Source: a virus
Length of the DNA: 56,082 bases
Strand: one strand, 5' to 3'
Virus record (IMG/VR): IMGVR_UViG_3300021185_000405
Span: 1 to 56,082 of that record
This document shows, piece by piece, positions 30,332 through 37,740 of this stretch (position 1 is the first letter of the stretch; each line of letters opens with the position of its first letter). The notes under the pieces are model-generated. The model was not told where the DNA came from. It did no database searches and saw only the letters and a program-made list of their open reading frames with translations. The position numbers and the translations under genes are program-made.

Positions 30332-32447
30332 TATCGGTACCTCCTGTTTTGTCTAAGTTTTTCATTGCTTCGGTAGCCATCTTAGCTGCCGCCGCTGTGT
30401 CACTCTGTTCCTTACGCATTTCGTTTGTCAATTGCGACAATCTTTCACGTAAATCGAGCTCTTCACGTTTACCTTGAATTTTACTTTGTAATTCAGCAAT
30501 CTTCAACTGTGGTTCGCTTTCTATCTGATCTACTTTAGCAACATTTACTGCTGCTTGTGTCTGTAAGTTAGCTACTTCTGCTTCTAGTTTAGCAATTTCA
30601 AGCTGCGTACTTCTGATTTGTGATTCCATTTGGAATTTTTGTAGTTGTATCTGTTCTTGCGTTGGAGGCGCATTACCCTCCATTTTTCTAATTCTATCCG
30701 CAACATCTGCTTTACGCGATAAATGTGAATACTCTACTATCATGTCGTTTGGTATAGGTACTCCAGCCTGGCGTAGAGAAATAGCTTCTGCAAACTGCAT
30801 CTCATCAAAGTTATCTCTAGCAGGTGCGCTTGATACTACAACATCGTATTCGCCTAGTTGTAGGTCATTTACAACTTCTCCTTCTGGTGTCATTTCATTT
30901 ACTCGCAAAGGCACTCTTGATTTATAAGGGTCAGATTCATCTGTTATTTGTATAACTCTTTCTTCTGTATAAAAACTTTGCACTAGGCTTAAAATAGACT
31001 CTGCTAAATACTGCCTAGTTTTTGCTAAGTTAGTAAGAGGCACTTGCAACATAGTAGAGCCTCTGTTTTGTTTCTGTTGTATAGCTACACCAGATACTTC
31101 TGCGCTATCCATACCTAACATTGCATCTGTAATACCGCTGATTTGTTTAATATTAGCTGCTGCTTTTTGTCCTAGTCTATCTAGTCCAGTAGGTATTTGG
31201 TTAGGCGGTATTTTTGCCGGTGGTGTAGACCCACGGTTAAATTCTAATACTAAGCCAGTTTCTGCTCCGTGTTCTTCTAGATCGTCTGCAGTCATGCCCG
31301 CAAGCGAACCGTTTTCTACAATCCAACCGCTGTTTGCAGTTGTATTTACTATATGCAATTCTTGTGATGTTATTTTGTTTAGTTGTTCCTGCGGTGACAA
31401 CAAGTTACGGACCATGCCGAACGGTTTTCCTCTACGAAAGTATGGAAAATACGGAACGATAGTAAAATTTTTATACGGGGACCAATCATCAAAAAGAACT
31501 ACAGTATCTGCAGTTACAGTCCACCTTACTTTTCTAACTGTCTTAGTCATTATGTCTAAGCCAAACTGGTCCGCAAACTCTTCTCTTTTTTTCTTGCTCC
31601 AATTATAAGGGACGTCGCGCATGTCACCAGTAACAGGGTCTAAGTAAAACATACAATCTTTTAGCCTATAATACTGTCGTTCTATTACTCTTATAGCCCT
31701 AAGCATTCGTGCGTTCTCTGGATCCCCAGGGAACTGTTGTCCGTAATTGTGTTCGTCTGTATCTCCATATCTTTCTTCTTCGTATTCCATAGAGTCAGCG
31801 CCTAAAGTAGTACCTGTTTCAGCTAGCATTCTTAATTTATCTGCTTTGTCTTGACCGTACACTTCTTCTACTTCATCTATACTCATCCACTTGCTTTCAA
31901 ATATTTCGTTCCAAGTTCTTGGGTCATAATGTTTTGCGTCGGGGTCGATAAGAATGTCTAAAGGGTCTTTTGCTTCTACTCTTACTTCACCCTGTACGTG
32001 GTCAGAAAAATCTATACGTACATCAAAATATCCTCTGTCTTGTATTAACCCGTCAGAAAACACTTGGTTTTCTATCCACTCTAGTTTGTTATTGTCTGCT
32101 ATTTGAGAATAAACCTGGGTTAAAACATCTGCAGTTTTTTGATTGCCCCCACCTCTAGGTTTAAATTGTATGTCTGCTTTTTTCGTGCTTTGTTCCCCTA
32201 ACACGGCATTAATTGTAGGGAGTATTGTATTTATAGTTAGTGCGGGCCTACCCTGATCGTCGAGTTGTTGCATGTCAAACTCATCCCACTGGTCCCCTCT
32301 ATAATACATGTCACATTTTTTAGCCATGTCTATGTATTCTTCATGGCCGCTGTCGCGGGCTCTGGTGTAGCAATCCCACTGGCTTTTTGCTAGAGACAAC
32401 TCTTCCGCTTTGTTAAGATTTTTCTTTATTTTTTTCTTATATGCCAT
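30324..32447 (-). CDS. Portal protein (P22-like)
   Basis: 707 residues from the ATG one base after the terminase stop. A GTG nine bases earlier would add three residues but overlap the terminase gene. Features of P22-type portals are present: YYRGDQWDEFD and RPALTINTILPTINAVLGEQ near the start, DPLDILIDPDAKHYDPRTW, the IVPYFPYFRRGKPFGMVRNLL segment with SPQEQLNK, and a C-terminal coiled-coil helix rich in Gln/Glu/Lys. The dodecameric portal is the DNA gateway at one capsid vertex and docks the terminase. Gene order terminase-portal-scaffold-capsid is canonical. Confidence 0.9.
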   Translation of the reverse strand: MAYKKKIKKNLNKAEELSLAKSQWDCYTRARDSGHEEYIDMAKKCDMYYRGDQWDEFDMQQLDDQGRPALTINTILPTINAVLGEQSTKKADIQFKPRGGGNQKTADVLTQVYSQIADNNKLEWIENQVFSDGLIQDRGYFDVRIDFSDHVQGEVRVEAKDPLDILIDPDAKHYDPRTWNEIFESKWMSIDEVEEVYGQDKADKLRMLAETGTTLGADSMEYEEERYGDTDEHNYGQQFPGDPENARMLRAIRVIERQYYRLKDCMFYLDPVTGDMRDVPYNWSKKKREEFADQFGLDIMTKTVRKVRWTVTADTVVLFDDWSPYKNFTIVPYFPYFRRGKPFGMVRNLLSPQEQLNKITSQELHIVNTTANSGWIVENGSLAGMTADDLEEHGAETGLVLEFNRGSTPPAKIPPNQIPTGLDRLGQKAAANIKQISGITDAMLGMDSAEVSGVAIQQKQNRGSTMLQVPLTNLAKTRQYLAESILSLVQSFYTEERVIQITDESDPYKSRVPLRVNEMTPEGEVVNDLQLGEYDVVVSSAPARDNFDEMQFAEAISLRQAGVPIPNDMIVEYSHLSRKADVADRIRKMEGNAPPTQEQIQLQKFQMESQIRSTQLEIAKLEAEVANLQTQAAVNVAKVDQIESEPQLKIAELQSKIQGKREELDLRERLSQLTNEMRKEQSDTAAAAKMATEAMKNLDKTGGTDNG

Positions 32448-32448
32448 A

Positions 32449-34092
32449 CTATGCACTCATTGCCGATTTCTTTTTCGGTCCTTTTGCTATATATCTTAAC
32501 TTATCTCGCCAAGAAGGTATATGTTCTGGCGCCTCATAAAAAGTTGCATACTCTGTCATCATTAAACCAACCCATGCCAAAGCATCAACTTGATCGTCAT
32601 GCACGCCGTTAGGAAAACGTAAAAGCTCAGCCACCATTGGCCCCGTCCAAGCGGCATCTTCTGGGAGGAAAACTTTACCCTGTTGCATTCTACCCTGGAT
32701 CGCTCTAGCTCTAGCTTCTTTGTCACGTCGCCCTACTTTTAGATCTTTAAAATACGCAGAATGTAATTGTCTTTCTGCTACCCTTTTTTGTAGAAAAGGC
32801 CCGATAGCCATTTCTATGTGTCCTTTTTCTATTCCAACTATACTAGGCCTCCACTGTTCATAAAAGTCTAATATTTTTTCTACTAACTCAAAACCGTCGT
32901 ACTTGCCACGGATAACATCTACAACATACATATTGTCGTATTCATCAATACCTATAGTTATGCCCACAGAAAAATCGTTCCTGTCGCGTTGCCCTATAGC
33001 CAAATCCCACGCCGTATAATACCGAAGTCTATCATATTCTATTTCGTCTGGCTCAAAATACTGAATCATATCTCTAGTAAAATAATCACCATCATCTGAT
33101 ACGGGGTTCTGTTGATACAGAGCACTCCAATCTCTAGGCCCAATAGCTTTTTGTATTTTCTCTAAAGATTCTACATTGTACCTTTCTGGGTGTAGTGAAT
33201 CCCCTTGGCTTCTGAACTCCTCATCTTCTTCGGCTATTGCAGGGTATTTAACTACTTCCCAGTCATCGGCTCCATTTTCACTAGCAGTTAATAGTCTGCC
33301 AGCTAAATCATCATCGTGCCATCTCGTTAAAATAACTAAAATACCGCCACCAGGAGCTAAACGTGTATACGCGGTCGAAGTATACCAATCCCAGGTCGCT
33401 TCGCGGCTGTTTTCAGACTCTGCATCTTCTCTATTTTTTACAGGGTCATCGATTAATAGTATATGGGCACCTTTACCCGTGATACCACCACCAACACCAG
33501 CTGCAACGTAGCCACCACCGTGTGTAGTTTGCCAAGACTCTACAGATTGCGAGTCTTTATCTAGTTTTGTGTCTTCAAATACGGTTTTATAATTAGGTTC
33601 TCTTAAAACTTGTCTAACTTTCCTAGAAAAACTCATAGCTAAAGATCCAGAATACGAACAACTAATAAATTCGTGCCCTGGGTTACGCCCGAGATGCCAA
33701 GCAGGGAAAGCAATACTAGCCAAGGTTGATTTGCCGTGACGAGGAGGCATAAACAGCATAAGCCTTGGGGATTTCTTATCTGCTACGTCCTGGCTAAATT
33801 TTTCTAGCCTTTTACAGATGTCTTTGTGTACCCAACCTGCTTGGTAATCAGGATTAAACTTTTCTACAAACGGAATCATGCGTTTTCGCGACAAAATACG
33901 CCTTGCAAGCTCTTGTTCGGCCTTAACTTGCGCTTTTTCTTGTTTTTTTGCTTCTTTTTCTTGTTTTTTAGGCATAGGAAGCTGTTCTGCCTCGTCTGCA
34001 GCGCAATAAACGCACAAACCTTTAGGCAAAACAAGGTTATCTGCTAAAAGTTTCTTACATTTATAGCATTCTATCTTTGGAAGCTCTGTCAC
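32449..34092 (-). CDS. terL: Terminase large subunit with N-terminal zinc ribbon
   Basis: 547 residues from a GTG that overlaps the stop of a tiny upstream gene (TAGTG). The packaging motor shows Walker A (PPRHGKST, K121), a Walker B HILLIDDP with following acidic residue, and a coupling-like LTRWHDDDLAGR. The RNase-H-like nuclease has acidic YYTAWDLAIG, VGIEKG and HDDQVDALAW. Residues 9-30 hold two CxxC pairs (C9, C12, C27, C30), a zinc-ribbon not usual in TerL, followed by a Lys/Glu/Gln-rich helix. It packages DNA into the procapsid together with the small subunit encoded upstream. Confidence 0.93.
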   Translation of the reverse strand: MTELPKIECYKCKKLLADNLVLPKGLCVYCAADEAEQLPMPKKQEKEAKKQEKAQVKAEQELARRILSRKRMIPFVEKFNPDYQAGWVHKDICKRLEKFSQDVADKKSPRLMLFMPPRHGKSTLASIAFPAWHLGRNPGHEFISCSYSGSLAMSFSRKVRQVLREPNYKTVFEDTKLDKDSQSVESWQTTHGGGYVAAGVGGGITGKGAHILLIDDPVKNREDAESENSREATWDWYTSTAYTRLAPGGGILVILTRWHDDDLAGRLLTASENGADDWEVVKYPAIAEEDEEFRSQGDSLHPERYNVESLEKIQKAIGPRDWSALYQQNPVSDDGDYFTRDMIQYFEPDEIEYDRLRYYTAWDLAIGQRDRNDFSVGITIGIDEYDNMYVVDVIRGKYDGFELVEKILDFYEQWRPSIVGIEKGHIEMAIGPFLQKRVAERQLHSAYFKDLKVGRRDKEARARAIQGRMQQGKVFLPEDAAWTGPMVAELLRFPNGVHDDQVDALAWVGLMMTEYATFYEAPEHIPSWRDKLRYIAKGPKKKSAMSA

Positions 34093-34166
34093 TACTTTTT
34101 CTTTTTCTTAGCTGCTTTCTTTTTCTTTTTAACTGGCCCTCTAGGGTAGCCTTTTCCATAGCCCAT
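34092..34166 (-). CDS. Tiny basic peptide (24 aa)
   Basis: A short frame with a strong AAAGGAG site seven bases before the ATG. It begins MGYGKGYPRGPV and then becomes almost pure lysine and alanine. The stop overlaps the terminase GTG start (TAGTG), so its translation may mainly deliver ribosomes to the terminase gene, which has no good ribosome-binding site of its own. The lysine tail could also bind DNA. It is one of four small basic frames packed between the epimerase and terminase genes. Confidence 0.5.
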   Translation of the reverse strand: MGYGKGYPRGPVKKKKKAAKKKKK

Positions 34167-34181
34167 GCTTTTTCTCCTTTA

Positions 34182-34478
34182 TTAACACTTCCAGCGCCTA
34201 CGCGCTTGCCTAATTCTTGAATTTGGGTCGTTTCTCGTTTTAGCAGAGCTTCTTTTTAGCTGTCCTGCACTCCTAGCGCAATAAGATTTACGTCTTTTTG
34301 CTGCTTTTGAGCCTTTTTTGACTTTTCCGGTAACTGCTGTCTTTAATTTAGAGCCTGGGTTCGCTTTTCTATACGCAGCGACCCCTTTTTTGGTCATTCC
34401 TGCGCCGGATTTGGTTTTTCGGTAGTTTCCGCCCTTACCCGTAGTTTTTCTTATAGCTTTTGCTCTTTTCCTAGGCAT
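34182..34478 (-). CDS. Small basic conserved phage protein (98 aa)
   Basis: 98 residues, about a third Lys/Arg, with phrases (GGNYRKTKSGAGMTKKGV, AAYRKANPGSKLKTAV, and a final RIRQARRRWKC) that I recognise from cyanophage and algal-virus proteins of unknown function (DUF6321-like). The strong positive charge suggests DNA binding, perhaps during packaging. Start overlaps the upstream small gene's stop as TAATG. It sits two genes before the large terminase. The family name is from memory and unverified. Confidence 0.7.
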   Translation of the reverse strand: MPRKRAKAIRKTTGKGGNYRKTKSGAGMTKKGVAAYRKANPGSKLKTAVTGKVKKGSKAAKRRKSYCARSAGQLKRSSAKTRNDPNSRIRQARRRWKC

Positions 34479-34648
34479 TATTTTCTCTTACTCTGTGATC
34501 TCTTTATAGCTTTATTTGTAGGAGCTCCTTTTGCGCCTTTTTTACGCATAGGTTTACCTTTTTTTCTTTTTTGGGCTATGTTGTACCACAAACCTTTTTT
34601 AGCTGTCCTACCATCTTTAGTTTTATGTGTTTTCTTTTTTGCTGGCAT
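34478..34648 (-). CDS. Small basic protein (56 aa)
   Basis: 56 residues, rich in Lys and Arg, with the phrase DGRTAKKGLWYNIAQKRKKG. Short proteins with an AKKGLxYNI phrase are common in cyanophages and marine phages; their function is not established. TAATG overlaps link it to the genes on both sides. The charge and the location in the packaging operon suggest nucleic-acid contact. It is short, but the conserved phrase and coupled starts make it credible. Confidence 0.6.
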   Translation of the reverse strand: MPAKKKTHKTKDGRTAKKGLWYNIAQKRKKGKPMRKKGAKGAPTNKAIKRSQSKRK

Positions 34649-34746
34649 TACTTCTTTCCCCCTTTGTACGACTTCTTAGTTGTACCTTTCTTCTTGCCTT
34701 TTTTCATCTTCATGCTTTTTGGTTTTGCGTTTATACAATGTGCCAT
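34648..34746 (-). CDS. Tiny basic peptide (32 aa)
   Basis: 32 residues, MAHCINAKPKSMKMKK followed by a Lys/Gly/Thr-rich tail. The ATG lies two bases after the epimerase stop and its stop overlaps the next gene's start (TAATG). No clear ribosome-binding site, so translation is probably coupled to the epimerase gene. The function is unknown. Its reality rests on the unbroken chain of touching starts and stops from the epimerase to the terminase. Confidence 0.45.
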   Translation of the reverse strand: MAHCINAKPKSMKMKKGKKKGTTKKSYKGGKK

Positions 34747-34748
34747 AG

Positions 34749-35525
34749 TTATAACCTCACAATATCGTTAATATCATTTTTCGGAACTACAAACCGCGAA
34801 AGGAAGGGTACTTCCGATTTTTCATTATCACCCGCCCGCCTGGGTCCGAGCTCTATATTAAATAGTTTACCATTAACTTGTAGGAAAGCGTCAACATATT
34901 GTTTAACTGTATATGATTTACCCGAGCCGATTGGTTCTATTTGTTTTGTTCCAGGTTGCCCAACTGCAGATACTATTGCTGCGCACAAGTCGTCTACGTG
35001 CACATAGTCTCTGACACAAGTGCCGTCGTCCGTATCGTAATCGTTTCCAAAAATAGTAAAACTTTTTGACTCTATTGCAGCTTGCGTTGCCGCATACAAA
35101 CCTTCTGGGTTCGTTGGCGTCCGACCACCGACATTAAAGAAACGAAAAATTGTATAGTCCGGACAGTTCTCTTTTACTATTTCTTCGGCAGCTAACTTAG
35201 ATAGCGCATAAGGTGACGTAGGATCGTACGCCGCACCTGTGGATGCTAAAAGAAATTTTGCGTTGGGGAATTTTTCTATTACGTTTTTTGTGCCGACCAG
35301 ATTTGTATAAAAGTAGGCTGTAGGTTTTTTAACGCTTTCGCTTACTTTTACTAACGCTGCTAAATGTACTACTACATCTACACTAGGATCTATGTCGTTG
35401 GCCGCACGTCGGATGTCCCAATCTTCTATGTCGAAGGTTAAAAGTTTAATCCCTTGTTTGGTTTTTAATTGTTTTACTAGCTCGGTGCCTATATAACCCC
35501 TGGCGCCCGTTACTGCTACAATCAC
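34749..35525 (-). CDS. NAD-dependent sugar-nucleotide epimerase/dehydratase (GalE-like, short)
   Basis: 258 residues from a GTG overlapping the small-terminase stop (GTGA). A Rossmann NAD site (GARGYIG, residues 7-13), the catalytic Tyr106/Lys110 pair (SPYALSK) with a preceding Ser95, and the GalE-type phrase DYDTDDGTCVRDYVHV are all present. It should interconvert UDP- or dTDP-linked sugars. GalE proteins are usually about 330-340 residues, so part of the substrate-binding half is reduced. Lying between the two terminase genes it is an odd passenger. It could supply a sugar donor (for example UDP-galactose) for the glycosyltransferases encoded downstream, or modify host surface glycans. Confidence 0.88.
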   Translation of the reverse strand: MIVAVTGARGYIGTELVKQLKTKQGIKLLTFDIEDWDIRRAANDIDPSVDVVVHLAALVKVSESVKKPTAYFYTNLVGTKNVIEKFPNAKFLLASTGAAYDPTSPYALSKLAAEEIVKENCPDYTIFRFFNVGGRTPTNPEGLYAATQAAIESKSFTIFGNDYDTDDGTCVRDYVHVDDLCAAIVSAVGQPGTKQIEPIGSGKSYTVKQYVDAFLQVNGKLFNIELGPRRAGDNEKSEVPFLSRFVVPKNDINDIVRL

Positions 35526-36028
35526 TTCTGCGGTTCTAAGTAAGACATATCTACTCCGGCTAGTTTTAAAAGCTCGGAATCCGGCAGTCGTTCTAGTTGC
35601 TGGATCTTGTCTACATTTATATTAACTTGTGTTGCTTGTTCAGGTGCGAATAACCCATGTAGTTTACATAGGGAGTCGACGACGTTTTTTTCTTCTGTGG
35701 CGGTGGCCGATTTTCGGTGGGCCTCAAGATACATAGTGGTGGCCGTGTTTCTATCGAACTTCACCTCTTCGCGCATTTCCTCGCGTAAGTATTCTATGGC
35801 CTGGTTGATTTTTGGTTTTTTAAAAACTTCGTACACATGGTCCATGTTTCTGTAACCAGCAGCTCTACCTGCCGCAGATTTATTTAGTCCTCTTAGGTGA
35901 AACAATATCAATCTTTCTTCTTGGACAGAAAGCTCGGATAATTTTACTCCCGCGTAAGGAAAATGGGATTGAAGTTCGACTCTATCTTCGTCAGTAACTT
36001 CCATTGGTTGATCTGCGACTAAGCTCAT
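35522..36028 (-). CDS. Putative terminase small subunit
   Basis: 168 residues. An N-terminal helix-turn-helix-like region (LHRGLNKSAAGRAAGY-type phrase, here LRGLNKSAAGRAAGYRN) is followed by a helical part (INQAIEYLREEMREEVKF) and a C-terminal section that likely contacts the large subunit (LPDSELLKLAGVDMSYL). This is the common plan of small terminases, which recognise the packaging site. It is the first gene of the late block, beginning right after a divergent control region with a perfect inverted repeat. The order with the large terminase supports the call. Confidence 0.75.
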   Translation of the reverse strand: MSLVADQPMEVTDEDRVELQSHFPYAGVKLSELSVQEERLILFHLRGLNKSAAGRAAGYRNMDHVYEVFKKPKINQAIEYLREEMREEVKFDRNTATTMYLEAHRKSATATEEKNVVDSLCKLHGLFAPEQATQVNINVDKIQQLERLPDSELLKLAGVDMSYLEPQK

Positions 36029-36042
36029 ATTCCTAAATATAC

Positions 36043-36060
36043 CTTATAACGTTTTATAAG
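36043..36060. promoter_or_regulatory. Inverted repeat upstream of the late operon (operator candidate)
   Basis: CTTATAA (36043-36049) and TTATAAG (36054-36060) form perfect 7-bp arms around CGTT. The repeat lies 15 bases before the first late gene, in the 280-base divergent gap. It is AT-rich, so it may double as promoter sequence (a TATAAA/TATAAT-like element lies just beyond, at 36067-36075). An operator for a repressor or activator of late transcription is the simplest reading. No protein is known to bind it. Confidence 0.4.
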
Positions 36061-36221
36061 GGAAATTTATAATAGAAAATTTTTTTTGAAAAAGTAGTTC
36101 TATATCGCCTTCTCATCCCCACATCCCTATGCCAGCGACCCACCCCCTCCCCGAATCCGATTTCTAAACGTAACTCTAGGTTTCATCGATTGGAACCTTG
36201 TCTTGAAAAATACAGGTACTG

Positions 36222-36250
36222 GAACAGCGTAAAGCTGTTCTTCCATATAG
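36222..36250 (+). promoter_or_regulatory. GTAAA-loop hairpin plus TTCCATATAG, copy 1 (early control element)
   Basis: Arms GAACAGC (36222-36228) and GCTGTTC (36234-36240) enclose the loop GTAAA and are followed at once by TTCCATATAG. A second copy at 37574-37602 has a different stem but the same loop and the same ten following bases. This copy lies 58 bases before the first rightward gene. It may be a promoter-associated hairpin, an RNA leader hairpin or a protein-binding site. Confidence 0.5.
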
Positions 36251-36308
36251 GTTTGTGAAGGGTATAACAGACGTTGTACTCAATTAACTAGCTATATAGG
36301 AGATTATC

Positions 36309-36617
36309 ATGGCTAATACAATAACTAAGTCTTTCGACACTAACACTGTCAAAGCAAACAAAGGCAGAGCTTTATCTGTCTCCAAGAACGGCAACCTAAA
36401 CATGGACGCTAAAGTAGCGAACCCAGCTTACGAAGAGAAAGCGAAGAAGGGCACACCTGAGTCATACAAAATGACATCTATCAGGGACTGCTTCGACTTC
36501 TTCTTACTCAAAGAGGATGGTTCAATATCGTTCAAACTTAAACCACATGTAAACCTAGCCGGTGGCACAGCAGTCACAGCGTTCGGTAGAGAGTGGACAC
36601 CGCAGGACGAGGAGTAA
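36309..36617 (+). CDS. Small early-region protein of unknown function (102 aa)
   Basis: First gene of the rightward block, with AGGAG seven bases before the ATG. It has a Lys/Asn-rich N-terminus and a compact C-terminal half with a FDFFLLKEDGSISFKL beta-hairpin-like stretch and an acidic end. I recognise no domain. First genes after a divergent control region are often early host-takeover proteins, but nothing in the sequence itself says so. The following gene starts three bases after its stop. Confidence 0.65.
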   Translation: MANTITKSFDTNTVKANKGRALSVSKNGNLNMDAKVANPAYEEKAKKGTPESYKMTSIRDCFDFFLLKEDGSISFKLKPHVNLAGGTAVTAFGREWTPQDEE

Positions 36618-36619
36618 TC

Positions 36620-36868
36620 ATGAGAATATCATATACTCTAGGTCGTATAACTAAGGGAGTAGCGAAAGCTGCTCTTCCTGTTGGCAAATGGGCAACCCAA
36701 CAAGCAGCCAACATAACATCGGAATTTGTGCGTGGTATGGCAGAACAACCTACTATCACCAAGGTCGAGAATATCGATGAGGAAATCAAGCAAGAACTAG
36801 CATCTGAGCCAGTTCAACCTGAGCTTCCTTTAGAGCATCCTGAACAACCAACTAGGAGTTCAGTATGA
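36620..36868 (+). CDS. Small protein of unknown function (82 aa)
   Basis: The ATG at 36620 is preceded by a GAGGAG site formed by the end of the previous gene. An earlier in-frame start would overlap that gene and is less likely. The N-terminal half is basic and amphipathic (RITKGVAKAALPVGKWATQQ), the C-terminal half acidic and proline-rich (ELPLEHPEQP). It could lie along a membrane or bind a partner. No known family. The next tiny gene overlaps its stop (ATGA). Confidence 0.6.
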   Translation: MRISYTLGRITKGVAKAALPVGKWATQQAANITSEFVRGMAEQPTITKVENIDEEIKQELASEPVQPELPLEHPEQPTRSSV

Positions 36869-36924
36869 ATATACATTACTTACCAGAGTCCATATGGGCT
36901 CTGGTTGAACATTGGAGAACATAA
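36865..36924 (+). CDS. Tiny coupled reading frame (19 aa)
   Basis: A 19-residue frame (MNIHYLPESIWALVEHWRT) with AGGAG seven bases before the ATG, overlapping the stop of the previous gene (ATGA) and the start of the next (TAATG). It fits the coupled style of the operon and may be a real micropeptide or a leader that couples the two neighbours. No function can be assigned. Confidence 0.35.
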   Translation: MNIHYLPESIWALVEHWRT

Positions 36925-37112
36925 TGAATATATCATTAGTACTTATTGATTACGCAGCAATCGCAGTAATCGTTTACATATCGCTGACTATCTTAACTAG
37001 AGCAGCCATCATTGGGCTATACGCCTACTTCATTAGAGAATTTTTCAAGTCTGAATCATCCTCAACATCATCGGTCAAGTCTGACCAATTCAATCCTAAC
37101 TTAGATTTCTAA
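36924..37112 (+). CDS. Small single-pass membrane protein (62 aa)
   Basis: Starts at the ATG with GGAG six bases upstream. Residues ~3-40 are hydrophobic (ISLVLIDYAAIAVIVYISL, then ILTRAAIIGLYAYFI), enough for one long or two short membrane helices, followed by a Ser-rich, charged C-terminal tail. It is the last gene of the first rightward cluster and is followed by a clear terminator. A role at the host inner membrane is inferred only from topology. Confidence 0.6.
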   Translation: MNISLVLIDYAAIAVIVYISLTILTRAAIIGLYAYFIREFFKSESSSTSSVKSDQFNPNLDF

Positions 37113-37126
37113 ATTAGCCATCATAG

Positions 37127-37154
37127 GAGCCCTTCGGGGCTTCTTCTTTTTTTT
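37127..37154 (+). terminator. Rho-independent terminator
   Basis: GAGCCC and GGGCTT form a stem closed by the very stable TTCG tetraloop (37133-37136), followed by TTCTTCTTTTTTTT. This is a textbook intrinsic terminator. It ends the first rightward cluster and insulates it from the repeat-rich region downstream. Confidence 0.9.
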
Positions 37155-37278
37155 AACCAACTCTCCGCCCGCTACGCGCCCGGAATCCACCCGTTATAGG
37201 AGCTACTATCATGCCTTTTCACTACTATCATCACGAGCGTATGCGAGTGTGCCTTGTGCATACAACATGCTTGACTTT

Positions 37279-37561
37279 GGTTCCTTGTGTTCCACGGACC
37301 TGCCCCGATGTGGAACCAGTTCATGGAACCACGACAATGCCTGTTAATATGCCAAGGCGGCGGCGTTGGCCTGCCTGCGGTTCCACGGTTCCGCTAAGTT
37401 CAGCTGCTATGTTATTACGACCGACCACCGGCCTAGGATATAGAATAGATAATGAACATCATTTTAGTATGGAACCACGGAACCATACTCTAGAACCCGC
37501 ATTCTTATCGCCCTGTTTGCGTTCCACATGTAGTGGAACCAAGTGGAACCACATGGAACCG
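37279..37561. repeat. Cluster of ~13 TGGAACC/GGTTCCA motifs (candidate origin or partition-like region)
   Basis: Within 283 bases the motif TGGAACC or its complement occurs about 13 times, at 37279, 37289, 37311, 37324, 37379, 37387, 37470, 37478, 37491 (variant), 37521, 37534, 37544 and 37554. The last three are direct repeats exactly 10 bp apart, one helical turn. Two pairs are 8 bp apart. Six copies are exact GTGGAAC/GTTCCAC, including an inverted pair 37521-37527 / 37533-37539. Such iteron-like clusters mark replication origins or partition sites. The stretch 37155-37740 contains no convincing gene, and replication genes follow downstream. Base composition is more GC-rich than the neighbours. 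Confidence 0.6.
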
Positions 37562-37573
37562 GCCCAGCAGCCT

Positions 37574-37602
37574 GCAGCATGTAAAATGCTGCTTCCATAT
37601 AG
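37574..37602 (+). promoter_or_regulatory. GTAAA-loop hairpin plus TTCCATATAG, copy 2
   Basis: Arms GCAGCAT (37574-37580) and ATGCTGC (37586-37592) enclose GTAAA and are followed by TTCCATATAG, identical in loop and flank to 36222-36250 although the stem sequence differs. It lies just after the repeat cluster and 138 bases before the next rightward gene. Conservation of pairing rather than stem sequence argues that the folded form matters. Confidence 0.5.
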
Positions 37603-37740
37603 TTTATTGTTAGGTCACATGTGGCTTACAACGACAACACGCAGTCGTACTAAAGTGCGTGTCGGTGTCTCCGAAACGACCACGGCCAGATGACAAGCTG
37701 GCCACTAACTTATCAATCCATAACCACAAGGAGGTAACTA

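Noticed and set aside
37211-37693. A 160-codon plus-strand frame with a reasonable AGGAG site
   Set aside because: The peptide has an implausible composition (many Cys, His, Trp, Pro, Met), no fold-like pattern, and runs straight through the TGGAACC repeats and a hairpin. I treat the region as non-coding, though comparison with relatives could overturn this.
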